A stretch of 64,000 nucleotides of DNA, from the NCBI GenBank assembly GCA_007741555.1, contig CP036526.1, forward strand, positions 6,933,719 to 6,997,718. Reading direction: 5' to 3'. The notes under the pieces are model-generated. The model ran no database searches. It saw only the letters and a list, made by a program, of their open reading frames with translations, and was not told where the DNA came from. A program made the position numbers and the translations under genes. Positions 8,455-17,229 of the stretch are shown here, piece after piece (the stretch's first letter is position 1; every line of letters starts with the position of its first letter). The stretch is from Stieleria marina. GTDB lineage: Bacteria > Planctomycetota > Planctomycetia > Pirellulales > Pirellulaceae.

Positions 8455-11400
8455 CTACTTCGTCTCATGCAGCAACTTTCCATCCGCGACATTCCAAAAC
8501 CGAATCACTCCATTTTGCCCGCCAGCAACCAGTGTCTTGCCGCCCTGTGCAATCGCAAGTGTGTAAAGAAAATCGCCCGACGCGCTAAAACTTCTGATCA
8601 ACTTGCCGTTGGCGTCGTGCAATCGAAGTTGGCCGTCAGCACAGCTGGTGACGAACTGATTGGTTTGTTCCAGAAATGCGATGGCCGTAATTTCTTTGCC
8701 AAAGCCAGCGATCGTTTTGTTTTGCTCGCCGGTTTTGGCATTCCAGACTTTCACGTTTTGGTCCGCACTTGCCGATGCAAGCACGCGTCCATCGTCTTGC
8801 CAATCGACACCGAGAACATGATGAGTGTGCCCTTCAAATGTTCGCATGATTTCACCGGAAGCAACATTCGACACGCTGACGATTCTGTCGGCAGCCGATG
8901 TCGCGATGAGTCTTCCATCAGGCGAAAACCTCAGACCAAGCACCGTATCGCCGTGCACTTTTCCTAAGTCACGAACCATTTCGCCGCCATTGACCGCGAA
9001 CACTTTCACTTCACCAAACCCACTGGGTGGGCCACTTCCAACAGCCAACGACAGCCCATCGCGGCGGAAGTCCAATGCTGTCACGCGATCACTGATTTCA
9101 GAATCGGTAGGCGATCCAATGACTCGCTCCAGTTCCCACGATTCATTGATCGACCACATAGTGCTGGGGACCGACTGCCCAAACAGGCACAAAGAACCAT
9201 CGCCTACGATCAACACACCGGTGGAGTCGACTTGGCCATCTACGGAGGCAACTGGCAAACCGTCGGCGACTCGATAGACTCGTCCTGATCCGTCGGCATG
9301 CACACTGGCCAGACGAGTACCGTCGTCGCTAAAGCAAACATCCACGCAAGCCTGGCCGGCCGATGCTTGCCGTTTTTCTGTTTCTGACAGACGATTCTGA
9401 AGAACAGTCAATTGTCGCTTGGCGTTCCCGACGATGCCCTGATACTGCGGCACGGCATCAGCGGCTCGTTTCTTAGCTGCCGTTGCAGCGGATAGTGCTT
9501 TGTCTTTCTTTGTCAGTTCAGCCTCCTGCTGCGTCATTGCGGTGCTGGCTGATGCGGCCGTTTTTTTGGCTGCCTCAAGATTTGTCTTCGACGTGGCAAG
9601 TTGTTTGGTTAAAGCCGCGATGACGCCCTTTGCCGCCTCCGCTTCTGCTTTTGTTTTCGTTAGGGCATCGGCAACCTTCTTTGCTTCGGATTTAGCCGCC
9701 TGCAGTTTTTCGCTAGATGCTTTTGCCGCGGCCTCGGCTTCCAGCAGTTTCTTCTGGTCCGTCTCTTTCTCTTTTTCAAGCAATTGTGCTGCTGCGGTCA
9801 GCTTCTTCGATTCGGCCTCCAATTGCGTCGCAATCTGTTCCAACTCTGCCAGTTTGGTCGCATTCGCAGCAGTCTCTTTCGAAGCTTTTTCGGACGACGT
9901 CTTCGCCGTTTCAAGTTCGCGGTTCGTTGTTACGATCGAGGCGTCAATTTGAGTTACCTTGGCAACTGCTTCGGTTGAAGCCTTTTTCGCGGTGGCGAAT
10001 TTCTTCGCAGCCTCAGCTTGTTCGGTTGCCAGCTTCTTAAAAACTTCTTCTTCCTTCGCTGCAACTTTTTCCAACTCCTTGGCTTTCGCCTCTTCGGCAG
10101 CCACGATGACTTTTTGGCGGGCAACATCGCGTTGAGCCTGCGTCAGCAAATACCGCGAGACGGCTGTGCCCTGAAAAACCTGGCCGGCTTTTCCATCAGC
10201 GAGCTTCCAAAGTCGGATGATGCCGTCGCGGCCACCTGTCGCAACTTGACCGTTTGCAGAATCGATCGCCACGGCGGCAACCGGGGCACCGTGATCAAGC
10301 TTGTGCAGTACTTTTCCGCTGGAGGAATCCAGAATCACCGCGTTCGACTGGCTGCCAACGACAATCTGCGGCGACGGCTGATCCCCCAAGGCGATCGAAC
10401 TTGCATCTTTGATCGCATCAAGCGATGGCATCGGCTTCTTCACAATACTGGATTGCTTTGGATCCGAAGACTTCCATTCCCAAAGCTGCGGTTTGCCGTC
10501 GGCGCTGACCGTGACGACCAACGTTCCATCTTCTGAAACAGCCAGCGAACGAAATGACTGGCCGGTGTTTTCCCCGGCGATTAGTTTTCCCGATCCAGCG
10601 TCCCAGATCGACAACCAACCCTGATCGTCGCAACTGGCTAGTCGATTATTCTTTTGTGACCACGCCATCCCAGTGATCACGCCGCCAGAGTTGCGAAGCA
10701 CAAAATTGCGTTGTTCGGGTTGCAAGCTCCAGACTTCGATATCACCGATCGCATTTACCAAAGCAACCTGAGAAGCGTCAGGGCTTTTGACGACCATGCC
10801 CGATGAACGCGAAAGCGGCGTGTCATAAATTTTCCGCGGCGGCTTCTTCTTCCAAAGCCGAACCGTCCGATAGCCGCCGGTCGCAATCCGATCTCCGCGG
10901 GGCGAAAATGCAATGGCTTGGACTAAATCCACATCGGCGACACCGGGTCCCGAGATGGAATCTAAACCAGGATCCGACAGCACCGCGACCTCCGCGCCCG
11001 ACGCGATGTCGTATACCGCCACGCGATTTCCATGCCCAGCGGCGACAAGCTGTCCATCGGGCGAAGCAGCCATCGCGTAGGTCGCGCGAACGGACTTGGG
11101 AATAGGCTGCCACTGGATACCGTGATCGACAGTCACCTGACCGCCCTTTGCACCTTGATTGATCCAAAGCTTCAGCAGTCCCAACTGTTTCGCCGTCAAC
11201 GTCTTCGCGCCGACATCATTGTCCTCGGGCGGCATCAAATCGTCTAATTGCCCGGACGCGCGAGTGAAAACCAAACTCTCTGCGATGTTCTTCGCCACCA
11301 CCCCCGGACCACTATCGCCACCTTGCTGCATCAGAGAATGCGTTTCTAAGTTCAGCCCGCCTTCGGAGTCCTTGGCGTGATGACAGGCCAAGCAGTTTTG

Positions 11401-11565
11401 CCTCAGCAGCGGAAAGATCTCTGTGGCAAAATCAACCGGTTCGTCGCGCACCACTTCTGCGATGGCCAATTCTTCGGACCGAATTCCAGGTGTCGGACAG
11501 AGCCATGACACAATTACGAAACTGGCAATGATTAGCCGATAGCGGCGGGAGGTGTCACGTTGCAT
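8455..11565 (-). CDS. exported planctomycete-type cytochrome c fused to WD40 repeats with a central coiled coil
   Basis: The open frame extends to 11685, but the ATG at 11563-11565 puts a signal peptide (RLIIASFVIVSWLCPTPG) at the N-terminus, giving 1036 residues. Residues ~40-130 are a planctomycete cytochrome c (PSCyt1-like) domain with the haem-binding CLACH motif and a distal MPPED. A first WD40 propeller section follows (~135-460; repeated GxDGxIRLWKL-type blades). Residues ~478-732 are a long Lys/Ala/Glu/Gln coiled coil (KAKELEKVAAKEEEVFKKLA). A second WD40 section (~735-1030; ATSAADRIVSVSNVASG, ASASADQNVKVWN) closes the protein. Such fusions are abundant in Pirellulaceae. The redox partner is unknown, and a periplasmic scaffold or electron-transfer role is inferred. 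The gene diverges from the nitroreductase gene at 11902. Confidence 0.9.
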   Translation of the reverse strand: MQRDTSRRYRLIIASFVIVSWLCPTPGIRSEELAIAEVVRDEPVDFATEIFPLLRQNCLACHHAKDSEGGLNLETHSLMQQGGDSGPGVVAKNIAESLVFTRASGQLDDLMPPEDNDVGAKTLTAKQLGLLKLWINQGAKGGQVTVDHGIQWQPIPKSVRATYAMAASPDGQLVAAGHGNRVAVYDIASGAEVAVLSDPGLDSISGPGVADVDLVQAIAFSPRGDRIATGGYRTVRLWKKKPPRKIYDTPLSRSSGMVVKSPDASQVALVNAIGDIEVWSLQPEQRNFVLRNSGGVITGMAWSQKNNRLASCDDQGWLSIWDAGSGKLIAGENTGQSFRSLAVSEDGTLVVTVSADGKPQLWEWKSSDPKQSSIVKKPMPSLDAIKDASSIALGDQPSPQIVVGSQSNAVILDSSSGKVLHKLDHGAPVAAVAIDSANGQVATGGRDGIIRLWKLADGKAGQVFQGTAVSRYLLTQAQRDVARQKVIVAAEEAKAKELEKVAAKEEEVFKKLATEQAEAAKKFATAKKASTEAVAKVTQIDASIVTTNRELETAKTSSEKASKETAANATKLAELEQIATQLEAESKKLTAAAQLLEKEKETDQKKLLEAEAAAKASSEKLQAAKSEAKKVADALTKTKAEAEAAKGVIAALTKQLATSKTNLEAAKKTAASASTAMTQQEAELTKKDKALSAATAAKKRAADAVPQYQGIVGNAKRQLTVLQNRLSETEKRQASAGQACVDVCFSDDGTRLASVHADGSGRVYRVADGLPVASVDGQVDSTGVLIVGDGSLCLFGQSVPSTMWSINESWELERVIGSPTDSEISDRVTALDFRRDGLSLAVGSGPPSGFGEVKVFAVNGGEMVRDLGKVHGDTVLGLRFSPDGRLIATSAADRIVSVSNVASGEIMRTFEGHTHHVLGVDWQDDGRVLASASADQNVKVWNAKTGEQNKTIAGFGKEITAIAFLEQTNQFVTSCADGQLRLHDANGKLIRSFSASGDFLYTLAIAQGGKTLVAGGQNGVIRFWNVADGKLLHETK

Positions 11566-11901
11566 GACAATTTGGTGGGCTGGTGGGAGAGGCGAATGGG
11601 ATCGCAAAATCAACGCCGGGGAGACGTCGGCTACATTGTAGTTTCGCGAGCAGCGACTTTGTGGACAAACTGGCGAATCGCTCATCGCTTTGCAGGGTTG
11701 TCAGGACACGCCGCTGCCATAAGCCGATCACTCGTTGTCCCTTAGCATTTGGTGTCGATCAATCTTTGTGGCCGACACCGCTGAGCTGAAAATCGACTTG
11801 CTCTTGAGCGTCTCGACGAAGAGCGGTGATCAATTTAGCATGCTGTTTGACCGCTTGCTTCTGTTCCCGCCTCGTGCCTCAATTCTTGCTGAGAAAATCC
11901 C
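11566..11901. other. divergent intergenic region
   Basis: These 336 bases separate the leftward cytochrome/WD40 gene from the rightward nitroreductase gene and must contain the promoters of both. Open frames within it overlap and lack plausible protein composition. I cannot assign -35/-10 elements with confidence, and I see no strong palindrome that would suggest an operator. Confidence 0.5.
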
Positions 11902-12483
11902 TTGGACGCCCAGTCAGTTACCGCCGCGATCCGTCACCGGCGCACGATCAAACCCAAGTTCTTTTCGGACCAACCGGTCGATGAGTCGTTGATTCAGACC
12001 ATGCTCGAAAATGCCAATTGGGCGCCCACGCATGGCATGACCGAACCGTGGCGTTTCCAGGTTTTCATTGGGCCAGCGCGAAAACGGTTAGCTGATTTCC
12101 TGGCAGCGACCTACAAGCAGCTAACGCCAGCGGACCAGTTCAAACCCAACAAGTACGAAGGCATGAGCAAGAACGCGATGCTAGCGCAGGCCGTGATCGT
12201 GATCGGCATGCAGCGGCAAGCGAGCGAAAAAATCACGGAACTGGACGAAATCATGGCGGTCGCATGCGCGGTTCAAAACATGCACTTGACCGCATCCGCC
12301 CACGGCCTGGGAGCTTTCTGGTCGACCAACATTGCCGCGGTCAGCGACGAAATGCGGCAGTTCGTTGGACTAAAACCGAAAGACCACTCGCTAGGCCTTT
12401 TCTACTTGGGCTACCCAGCGGAAACCTGGCCGACCTGCCAGAGGGCTGCCATCGATGACAAAGTCGACTGGGTTCGAGAGTAG
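11902..12483 (+). CDS. nitroreductase-family flavoprotein (YdjA-like)
   Basis: This is a 193-residue protein of the NAD(P)H/FMN nitroreductase fold. The N-terminal FMN-phosphate motif is IRHRRTIKPKFF, followed by LENANWAPTHGMTEPWRF, which is characteristic of small single-domain nitroreductases. The C-terminal part has AVQNMHLTASAHGLGAFWST and the closing LGLFYLGYPAE. The start is a TTG at 11902. An in-frame TGA at 11890-11892 lies just upstream, so no earlier start exists and the rare codon is forced. The protein is probably a cytoplasmic FMN homodimer reducing nitro, quinone or other electrophilic substrates. The physiological substrate cannot be read from sequence. It is monocistronic, with a gap of ~150 bp to the next gene. 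Confidence 0.88.
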   Translation: MDAQSVTAAIRHRRTIKPKFFSDQPVDESLIQTMLENANWAPTHGMTEPWRFQVFIGPARKRLADFLAATYKQLTPADQFKPNKYEGMSKNAMLAQAVIVIGMQRQASEKITELDEIMAVACAVQNMHLTASAHGLGAFWSTNIAAVSDEMRQFVGLKPKDHSLGLFYLGYPAETWPTCQRAAIDDKVDWVRE

Positions 12484-12634
12484 AAGCTGAAGCCAAAAAT
12501 TGTCATTTGGTCGTGAAACAGCGTATTCTGACAGCAGGAAAGAACCGATTTTAGAGATCAGGCCCCTCTTTCTTGCGCCCTGAATGCGAGCAATGGCTGC
12601 CTATTTCAGGTGAGAGAACAACAAGGTTTGTTTC

Positions 12635-13780
12635 ATGGTCAACGCTAACGCCCGACAAATCACGACAAACAAACGACAGATCGTTGTCGCTTGTGCGGGG
12701 GCTTTATTGGCAGCAGGACTGACGCTTGCTTTCACGGTCGTCAATCAACCCGGTGAGGCGCCCGACGTGCCTCGCAGCGCAACACCAGCGCAGCAGGACG
12801 TGGCTGCCGATTCGCAAGAGCAGTCATCCAAACGCGCCGTTCGACGAGCCATCTTCTTCGATGAAAAAGTTGAGCCACGCATAGTCGAAGCCGATGCCCT
12901 GAACCGAGAAGCCGCGGATCGCTGCATCGCAAAGATTTCGGCGGCCATGGACCATTACCGCGGCGGTGTCGAACCCTTTGTCGACGATCTCACCAGCATC
13001 TCGACACGATTCGGAATCGTCAAACGAATGCCGAGTGATTGGTGGCGCAAAGAAAACAAAATCGAAAATTTCGTCGAAGACAAATTCCAGCAGCATCTGT
13101 TTTCGCAGCAGACACTGATGGATGACATTGCCGTGATTCTGGCCGACTTCAAATCCGAAATCGACACCAACCAAAAACGAATGCTCATCAGCGTCAAAAC
13201 AGATCTGAACGCAGCCGATTTGCCGGAAGTCCAAGCCGATGAGTACCAACCTTTTTTTGAATCTGTGTCGCGACAATTGCAGGGCTACAGTGCCAAACAA
13301 GGCACCGCCAGTGTTCAAAATGCCGTTGGTGTGTTGATCATCAGCGAAGCGGGCGTCTTTGCCGGCCGAAGTATCGTAGTGGGCCTGCTAGCACGCTTTG
13401 GATCAACCGCGGTTGTCAGCAGCGCCGCTGGCGCAACAGCGACCGCTGGAACAACCGCCGCGGGAACGGGAACCGGAGCATTCGGCGGTCCCGTTGGAGC
13501 AGTGGTTGGTTTTGGAGTAGGACTTGCCGTCGGCATGGTCATCGATTGGTGGATGACAGAACAGTTCGAAGCCAAGATGCGCAGTCAGATGTATGGCTAC
13601 TTGAATACGCTTGAAAACACGATTCTGTACGGCGGCGCCACCAGCGCCGATGCGACTGCCGCCAACGAAGACGGTTCATCAGGACTAGTGGGTGCATTGC
13701 CCGTCGTATGCGATCGACTATCAGTAGCCTATCGCGAACGCTTTTACGAACAAATCGTCACTGGAACATCGACGCCATGA
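12635..13780 (+). CDS. membrane-anchored protein of unknown function with a Gly/Ala-rich hydrophobic hairpin
   Basis: I do not recognise this 381-residue protein. An N-terminal transmembrane or uncleaved signal segment (IVVACAGALLAAGLTLAFTV, ~18-37) is followed by a polar linker. Residues ~95-230 form a mostly helical soluble region (KISAAMDHYRGGVEPF ... FVEDKFQQHLFSQQTLMDDI). Residues ~225-310 form a long glycine/alanine-rich hydrophobic stretch (VVGLLARFGSTAVVSSAAG ... GAVVGFGVGLAVGMVIDWWM) that reads as a helical membrane hairpin. A short amphipathic end follows. The ATG has AAGG upstream. Its stop overlaps the start of the next gene (ATGA at 13777-13780), so the two are almost certainly translated together and probably form one membrane complex. 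No enzymatic motif is visible. Confidence 0.8.
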   Translation: MVNANARQITTNKRQIVVACAGALLAAGLTLAFTVVNQPGEAPDVPRSATPAQQDVAADSQEQSSKRAVRRAIFFDEKVEPRIVEADALNREAADRCIAKISAAMDHYRGGVEPFVDDLTSISTRFGIVKRMPSDWWRKENKIENFVEDKFQQHLFSQQTLMDDIAVILADFKSEIDTNQKRMLISVKTDLNAADLPEVQADEYQPFFESVSRQLQGYSAKQGTASVQNAVGVLIISEAGVFAGRSIVVGLLARFGSTAVVSSAAGATATAGTTAAGTGTGAFGGPVGAVVGFGVGLAVGMVIDWWMTEQFEAKMRSQMYGYLNTLENTILYGGATSADATAANEDGSSGLVGALPVVCDRLSVAYRERFYEQIVTGTSTP

Positions 13781-14829
13781 AAATAAGATCACTCGCCATC
13801 GTTTTCACTCTGGCCGCACTCTTTTTGGGCGATGCGATTTCCCAGGGCAACTCCTCCCATGCGTCTGCATCGCAGCCAGCCTTGGTCGCTGTGGCTTCGT
13901 CGGTTGGTCGTGCGGTCCTCAAATATTTTGGAAAAGAGAGCTTCGAGGAAGGCACCGAGTACCTGGCCAAACAAGGTGGTAAACAACTTGTTCAACGAGT
14001 CACCACCAAAGCAGCCAAGCAAGGTGGAGACGACGCCGTCGAACAAGTTGCCAGGTACGTCGGAAAGCACGGACCAGACGCACTCAAAGCACTCGACAAC
14101 GCTCCGTCGCTCGGCCCAGTGTTGTCGGCACTCGATGAAATCCCGGCAACCCAAGTTCAAGCAGCCCTTGCAAAACTGGCCGCTGGAACGACGGGCCGCG
14201 AACTAGCCGAAACCGTATCCAAACACGGCGCAAAGGCACTGACAAGCGAGCTGATGCACCCCGGCGTCGGCATGGCTCTGGTGAGATCGCTTGGGGATGA
14301 CGGCGCCGAACTGGCAACCAAGCTTACGAAAGGTCAAGCCATCACCGTCGCCAAACACGTCGACGACTTGGCAAAATTGCCTTCCACCCAACGCAATGGT
14401 GTGGTGGCAATGTTTCGCAAAGATGCCGATCGCATGACTTCGTTTTTGGGTGACTTTGTCAAAGCCAATCCCGGCAAGTCGCTCTTTACCGTCGCTACAA
14501 CCACGATCGTGCTGGCTGAACCTGAGCGGATTCTGGGCGGCGACGAAGTGGTTTTTGATGCCGACGGCAACCCAATCGTCGTCAGCAAGGGCGGCATAGT
14601 GGGTCGGTCAATCGAAGCGACCGGCAACGCAGCCAAACACGTCAGCGACGGCTACATCCGACCACTCTACCTGACTTTGATCGCTTTCCTGGGAACATTC
14701 TTTGCGCTCTGGTTGATGCTAAAGCTGTGGCATACCCACAAACGCGAAAAGCTAAAAACTCAGTCCATCACCGACAAACAAACTGCTACGATCGACGCGA
14801 AAAATACGTCAACGACGACGAAGCAGTAA
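13777..14829 (+). CDS. exported helical protein with C-terminal membrane anchor, partner of the upstream gene
   Basis: The ATG at 13777 overlaps the upstream stop by ATGA and begins a clear signal peptide (MKIRSLAIVFTLAALFLGDA), giving 350 residues. The open frame extends further upstream to 13708, but that part lies inside the previous gene. The mature protein is a string of short Ala/Lys/Gly-rich helices with recurring KHG and KQGG turns (AKQGGKQLVQRV, AKQGGDDAVEQVARYVGKHG, ETVSKHGAKAL, VAKHVDDLAKL), suggesting a degenerate helical repeat. A transmembrane segment near the C-terminus (LTLIAFLGTFFALWLMLKLW) is followed by a basic cytoplasmic tail. The layout implies a mainly periplasmic domain anchored at its C-terminus. 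Function unknown. It ends 19 bp before the convergent S46 peptidase gene. Confidence 0.8.
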   Translation: MKIRSLAIVFTLAALFLGDAISQGNSSHASASQPALVAVASSVGRAVLKYFGKESFEEGTEYLAKQGGKQLVQRVTTKAAKQGGDDAVEQVARYVGKHGPDALKALDNAPSLGPVLSALDEIPATQVQAALAKLAAGTTGRELAETVSKHGAKALTSELMHPGVGMALVRSLGDDGAELATKLTKGQAITVAKHVDDLAKLPSTQRNGVVAMFRKDADRMTSFLGDFVKANPGKSLFTVATTTIVLAEPERILGGDEVVFDADGNPIVVSKGGIVGRSIEATGNAAKHVSDGYIRPLYLTLIAFLGTFFALWLMLKLWHTHKREKLKTQSITDKQTATIDAKNTSTTTKQ

Positions 14830-14847
14830 TCTGGCTTTTCACGGCAA

Positions 14848-16896
14848 CTACTTTCCAACCTGTGCAGCCAATTCATTTGCATGGTAGATGGACTTGAGCG
14901 CTTCGATGATACCGACCCCCGACACACTCACGGCACGTGCCTGATTGTCTGTGTAGAGATAGTCGCTGGTCAGACTTTGGATGTTGCCATCGAATATCAG
15001 GCCGACTAATTCTCCATCACGATTCACAACAGGCGAACCGCTGTTGCCGCCAATGATGTCCGCAGTGCAGACAAAATTGATCTGTGCGTCTAGGTTCACT
15101 TCCGATTTTGCGTCCATCCACGACTTGGGCAAGTCAAAATCCTTTTGCCCTTTGTGTGAAGAAGCATGATCGTAGGCCCCTGCAAAATTGGTTGTCGGCG
15201 AAATCGTCTTGCCGTCCTCTTCGTATCCTTTGACGACTCCGAATGCTAACCGCAGTGTGAACGTGGCATCGGGATAACCTCCCGCGCCCTCAACAGCGTT
15301 AACGGCACGGGTGATCTTGGCATAGGCCTGACGTTCGCGTTCTTGCAACTGCTCGTTGACTTCGCGAATCCGCCGATACTCTTCTTGCAGAATCTTAGCC
15401 AAACCAATCAAAGTGTCATCACTTGAATTGATTGCATCCATGCCGCCGTCAATCAGCTTTTGACGCTCGGGAACGAGATCCAACTTGCTGCCAGCCAACA
15501 ATTCTGCTGCACGATCACGCGGACCTTTCCCCGCCATGACTTTGCCGACCAATTCGTCTTCTGCTCCACGCAATTCAATCAGTCGCGCCAGTTCGTCAGC
15601 AAGCTTCACTTGCTCCAGATCACGATAGACCGGCGCGGTGCTCGTTAATTCCTGCAAGAGCGAATCACGACCGGCGTCGGTGTACTCGCGAAGTCGATCG
15701 ACGTTGTCTTTCTGATTTTCAGCCGCCAACAAAACTAGTTCCATGGCGATACCGTAAAGCTGACTGCGCAGACTGACGGTTTGCTTTAGCATCTCACTTT
15801 TTGCTTTTTGAACCTTCGCGATCTCGTCCCATGCACCAGCTAGTTCGCTTAGCTTGGAATTGCCTTTTACTTTCGCAAGCAACTCCGTTTCGCTTGCTTG
15901 CTTGGCCAACATCGTTTGCGGGTTCTGCAGTCCCGCCAACATTCCGGTGTATGCCTTTCGCGAATTCTGAATACCGAAAAGTTCGTCGCGTGCTCGACGT
16001 GTTTCCTCGGTACCGTTTAAGCCAAATTGCTGCATCAAAATCTCTTTGCGTCGCAAAAAATCCAGCACGTAAGGTATCCGGTCATCTCGCAGGTACTTCA
16101 GCGCCGCGGTGGTGAAGATTCGCTGCGTGCGTCCAGGATTCCCGCTGACAAAAACTAGTTCTCCGCCTGTTAGTGGTTTGCTGCTCCAACGAAGGAAATT
16201 CTTGAGTTGGGCTGGCTTGCCGTCTTCGTAGACCCGCATGATTGTCGCATCCAAGTTGTACCGCGGGTATTCAAAATTATCCGCGTCACCGCCAAAGAAT
16301 GCGGCTGCCGTCTCCGGTGCCCAAACCAAACGCACATCGGTGTATTTCTTGTAGCAGTACAAGTGGTACTGTGCACCGCCGAATAGTGTGACTACGTCGC
16401 TTCGCAGCCCTGTCTTTTCTAGCGACTCCTTCTCAATCGTCGCCATTACCGCACGGCGCTGTTTGGCCGCATCCTTGGCGTCCGCGCCACTATCAACGGC
16501 TTGGTTCACGCGATCAGTAACATTTTCGATCGTGACCAACTGATTGAGTTCCAGGTCAGGAGCTTTCAGCTCTTCGGTTTGGTTCGTCGCCAGGTAGCCA
16601 TCGTCGATCAAGTTTCGCTCAGGCGTGCTTAGTTTGTGCAGCGTATCGCTGGCAACGTGGTGGTTGGTCAGCACCAATCCATTGCTAGAAATAAACGATC
16701 CCGAACCACCACTATTGAATCGAACGGACGAAAGTCGCAGATCGTCTGCCCACTGTGCCGTCGGCTCAAAACCATGATCCGATTTCAAAGTGGCTGTGGG
16801 CAATTCATTGAAAAGGTACATGCCCTCGTCAGCGTTCGCGTTGGAAATGCTGGCAGCAACAAAGAGACATGCGCAGAGAATGCGTTTTGAGAACAC
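14848..16896 (-). CDS. S46-family dipeptidyl-peptidase (DPP7/DPP11 family, probably DPP7-like)
   Basis: This is a 682-residue exported serine exopeptidase. The signal peptide (RILCACLFVAASISNANA) is followed by the trypsin-like double-barrel of family S46. The catalytic His lies in GLVLTNHHVASD (~75-85), a candidate Asp in the FGGDADNFEYPRYNLD stretch, and the Ser in DIIGGNSGSPVVNRDG near the C-terminus. The helical insertion between them (~300-530) is the dipeptide-gating domain of the family. The residue after FD in LVGLIFDGNIQ is Gly, as in DPP7 enzymes that prefer hydrophobic P1 residues; DPP11 enzymes have Arg there and cleave after Asp/Glu. It probably releases dipeptides from peptides in the periplasm. 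Translation starts at a GTG with AAGG about 11 bases upstream. The gene is convergent with the membrane operon that ends at 14829. Confidence 0.92.
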   Translation of the reverse strand: MFSKRILCACLFVAASISNANADEGMYLFNELPTATLKSDHGFEPTAQWADDLRLSSVRFNSGGSGSFISSNGLVLTNHHVASDTLHKLSTPERNLIDDGYLATNQTEELKAPDLELNQLVTIENVTDRVNQAVDSGADAKDAAKQRRAVMATIEKESLEKTGLRSDVVTLFGGAQYHLYCYKKYTDVRLVWAPETAAAFFGGDADNFEYPRYNLDATIMRVYEDGKPAQLKNFLRWSSKPLTGGELVFVSGNPGRTQRIFTTAALKYLRDDRIPYVLDFLRRKEILMQQFGLNGTEETRRARDELFGIQNSRKAYTGMLAGLQNPQTMLAKQASETELLAKVKGNSKLSELAGAWDEIAKVQKAKSEMLKQTVSLRSQLYGIAMELVLLAAENQKDNVDRLREYTDAGRDSLLQELTSTAPVYRDLEQVKLADELARLIELRGAEDELVGKVMAGKGPRDRAAELLAGSKLDLVPERQKLIDGGMDAINSSDDTLIGLAKILQEEYRRIREVNEQLQERERQAYAKITRAVNAVEGAGGYPDATFTLRLAFGVVKGYEEDGKTISPTTNFAGAYDHASSHKGQKDFDLPKSWMDAKSEVNLDAQINFVCTADIIGGNSGSPVVNRDGELVGLIFDGNIQSLTSDYLYTDNQARAVSVSGVGIIEALKSIYHANELAAQVGK

Positions 16897-17133
16897 GATC
16901 GATCAGCCTTGATTTGTGAATGTTCTGCGTCCCCCATCGCAGGAAGAGGGCACGACACTGGTAGTGGTTGTCCAATTCACTTTCCGATCCAGCAATTGGC
17001 TTCAGCGGGCCGGTGGCAAACAGCCATTCAGCTGGCGTGCATTCGGCGAACCGGCCAACAGCCCGGCGCCGTAGCGACCGGATCTTTGAGTGATCCTGAG
17101 AGTATAGCGATTTTGCATTGTTCGATCGGCGCA

Positions 17134-17170
17134 TAAAAAAAGAGCCTCGAAGACATAATCTCCGAGGCTC
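17134..17170 (-). terminator. rho-independent terminator of the YTV gene
   Basis: On the minus strand a perfect 8-bp stem (GAGCCTCG at 17163-17170 pairing with 17142-17149, loop 13) is followed by a run of T (17134-17141). It lies about 60 bp past the stop of the YTV gene. Confidence 0.88.
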
Positions 17171-17229
17171 CATCCTGTTTCCCACATCTAAAAGACGTGC
17201 GAAGGGTTAATTATTTGCAACAGTCGAAA

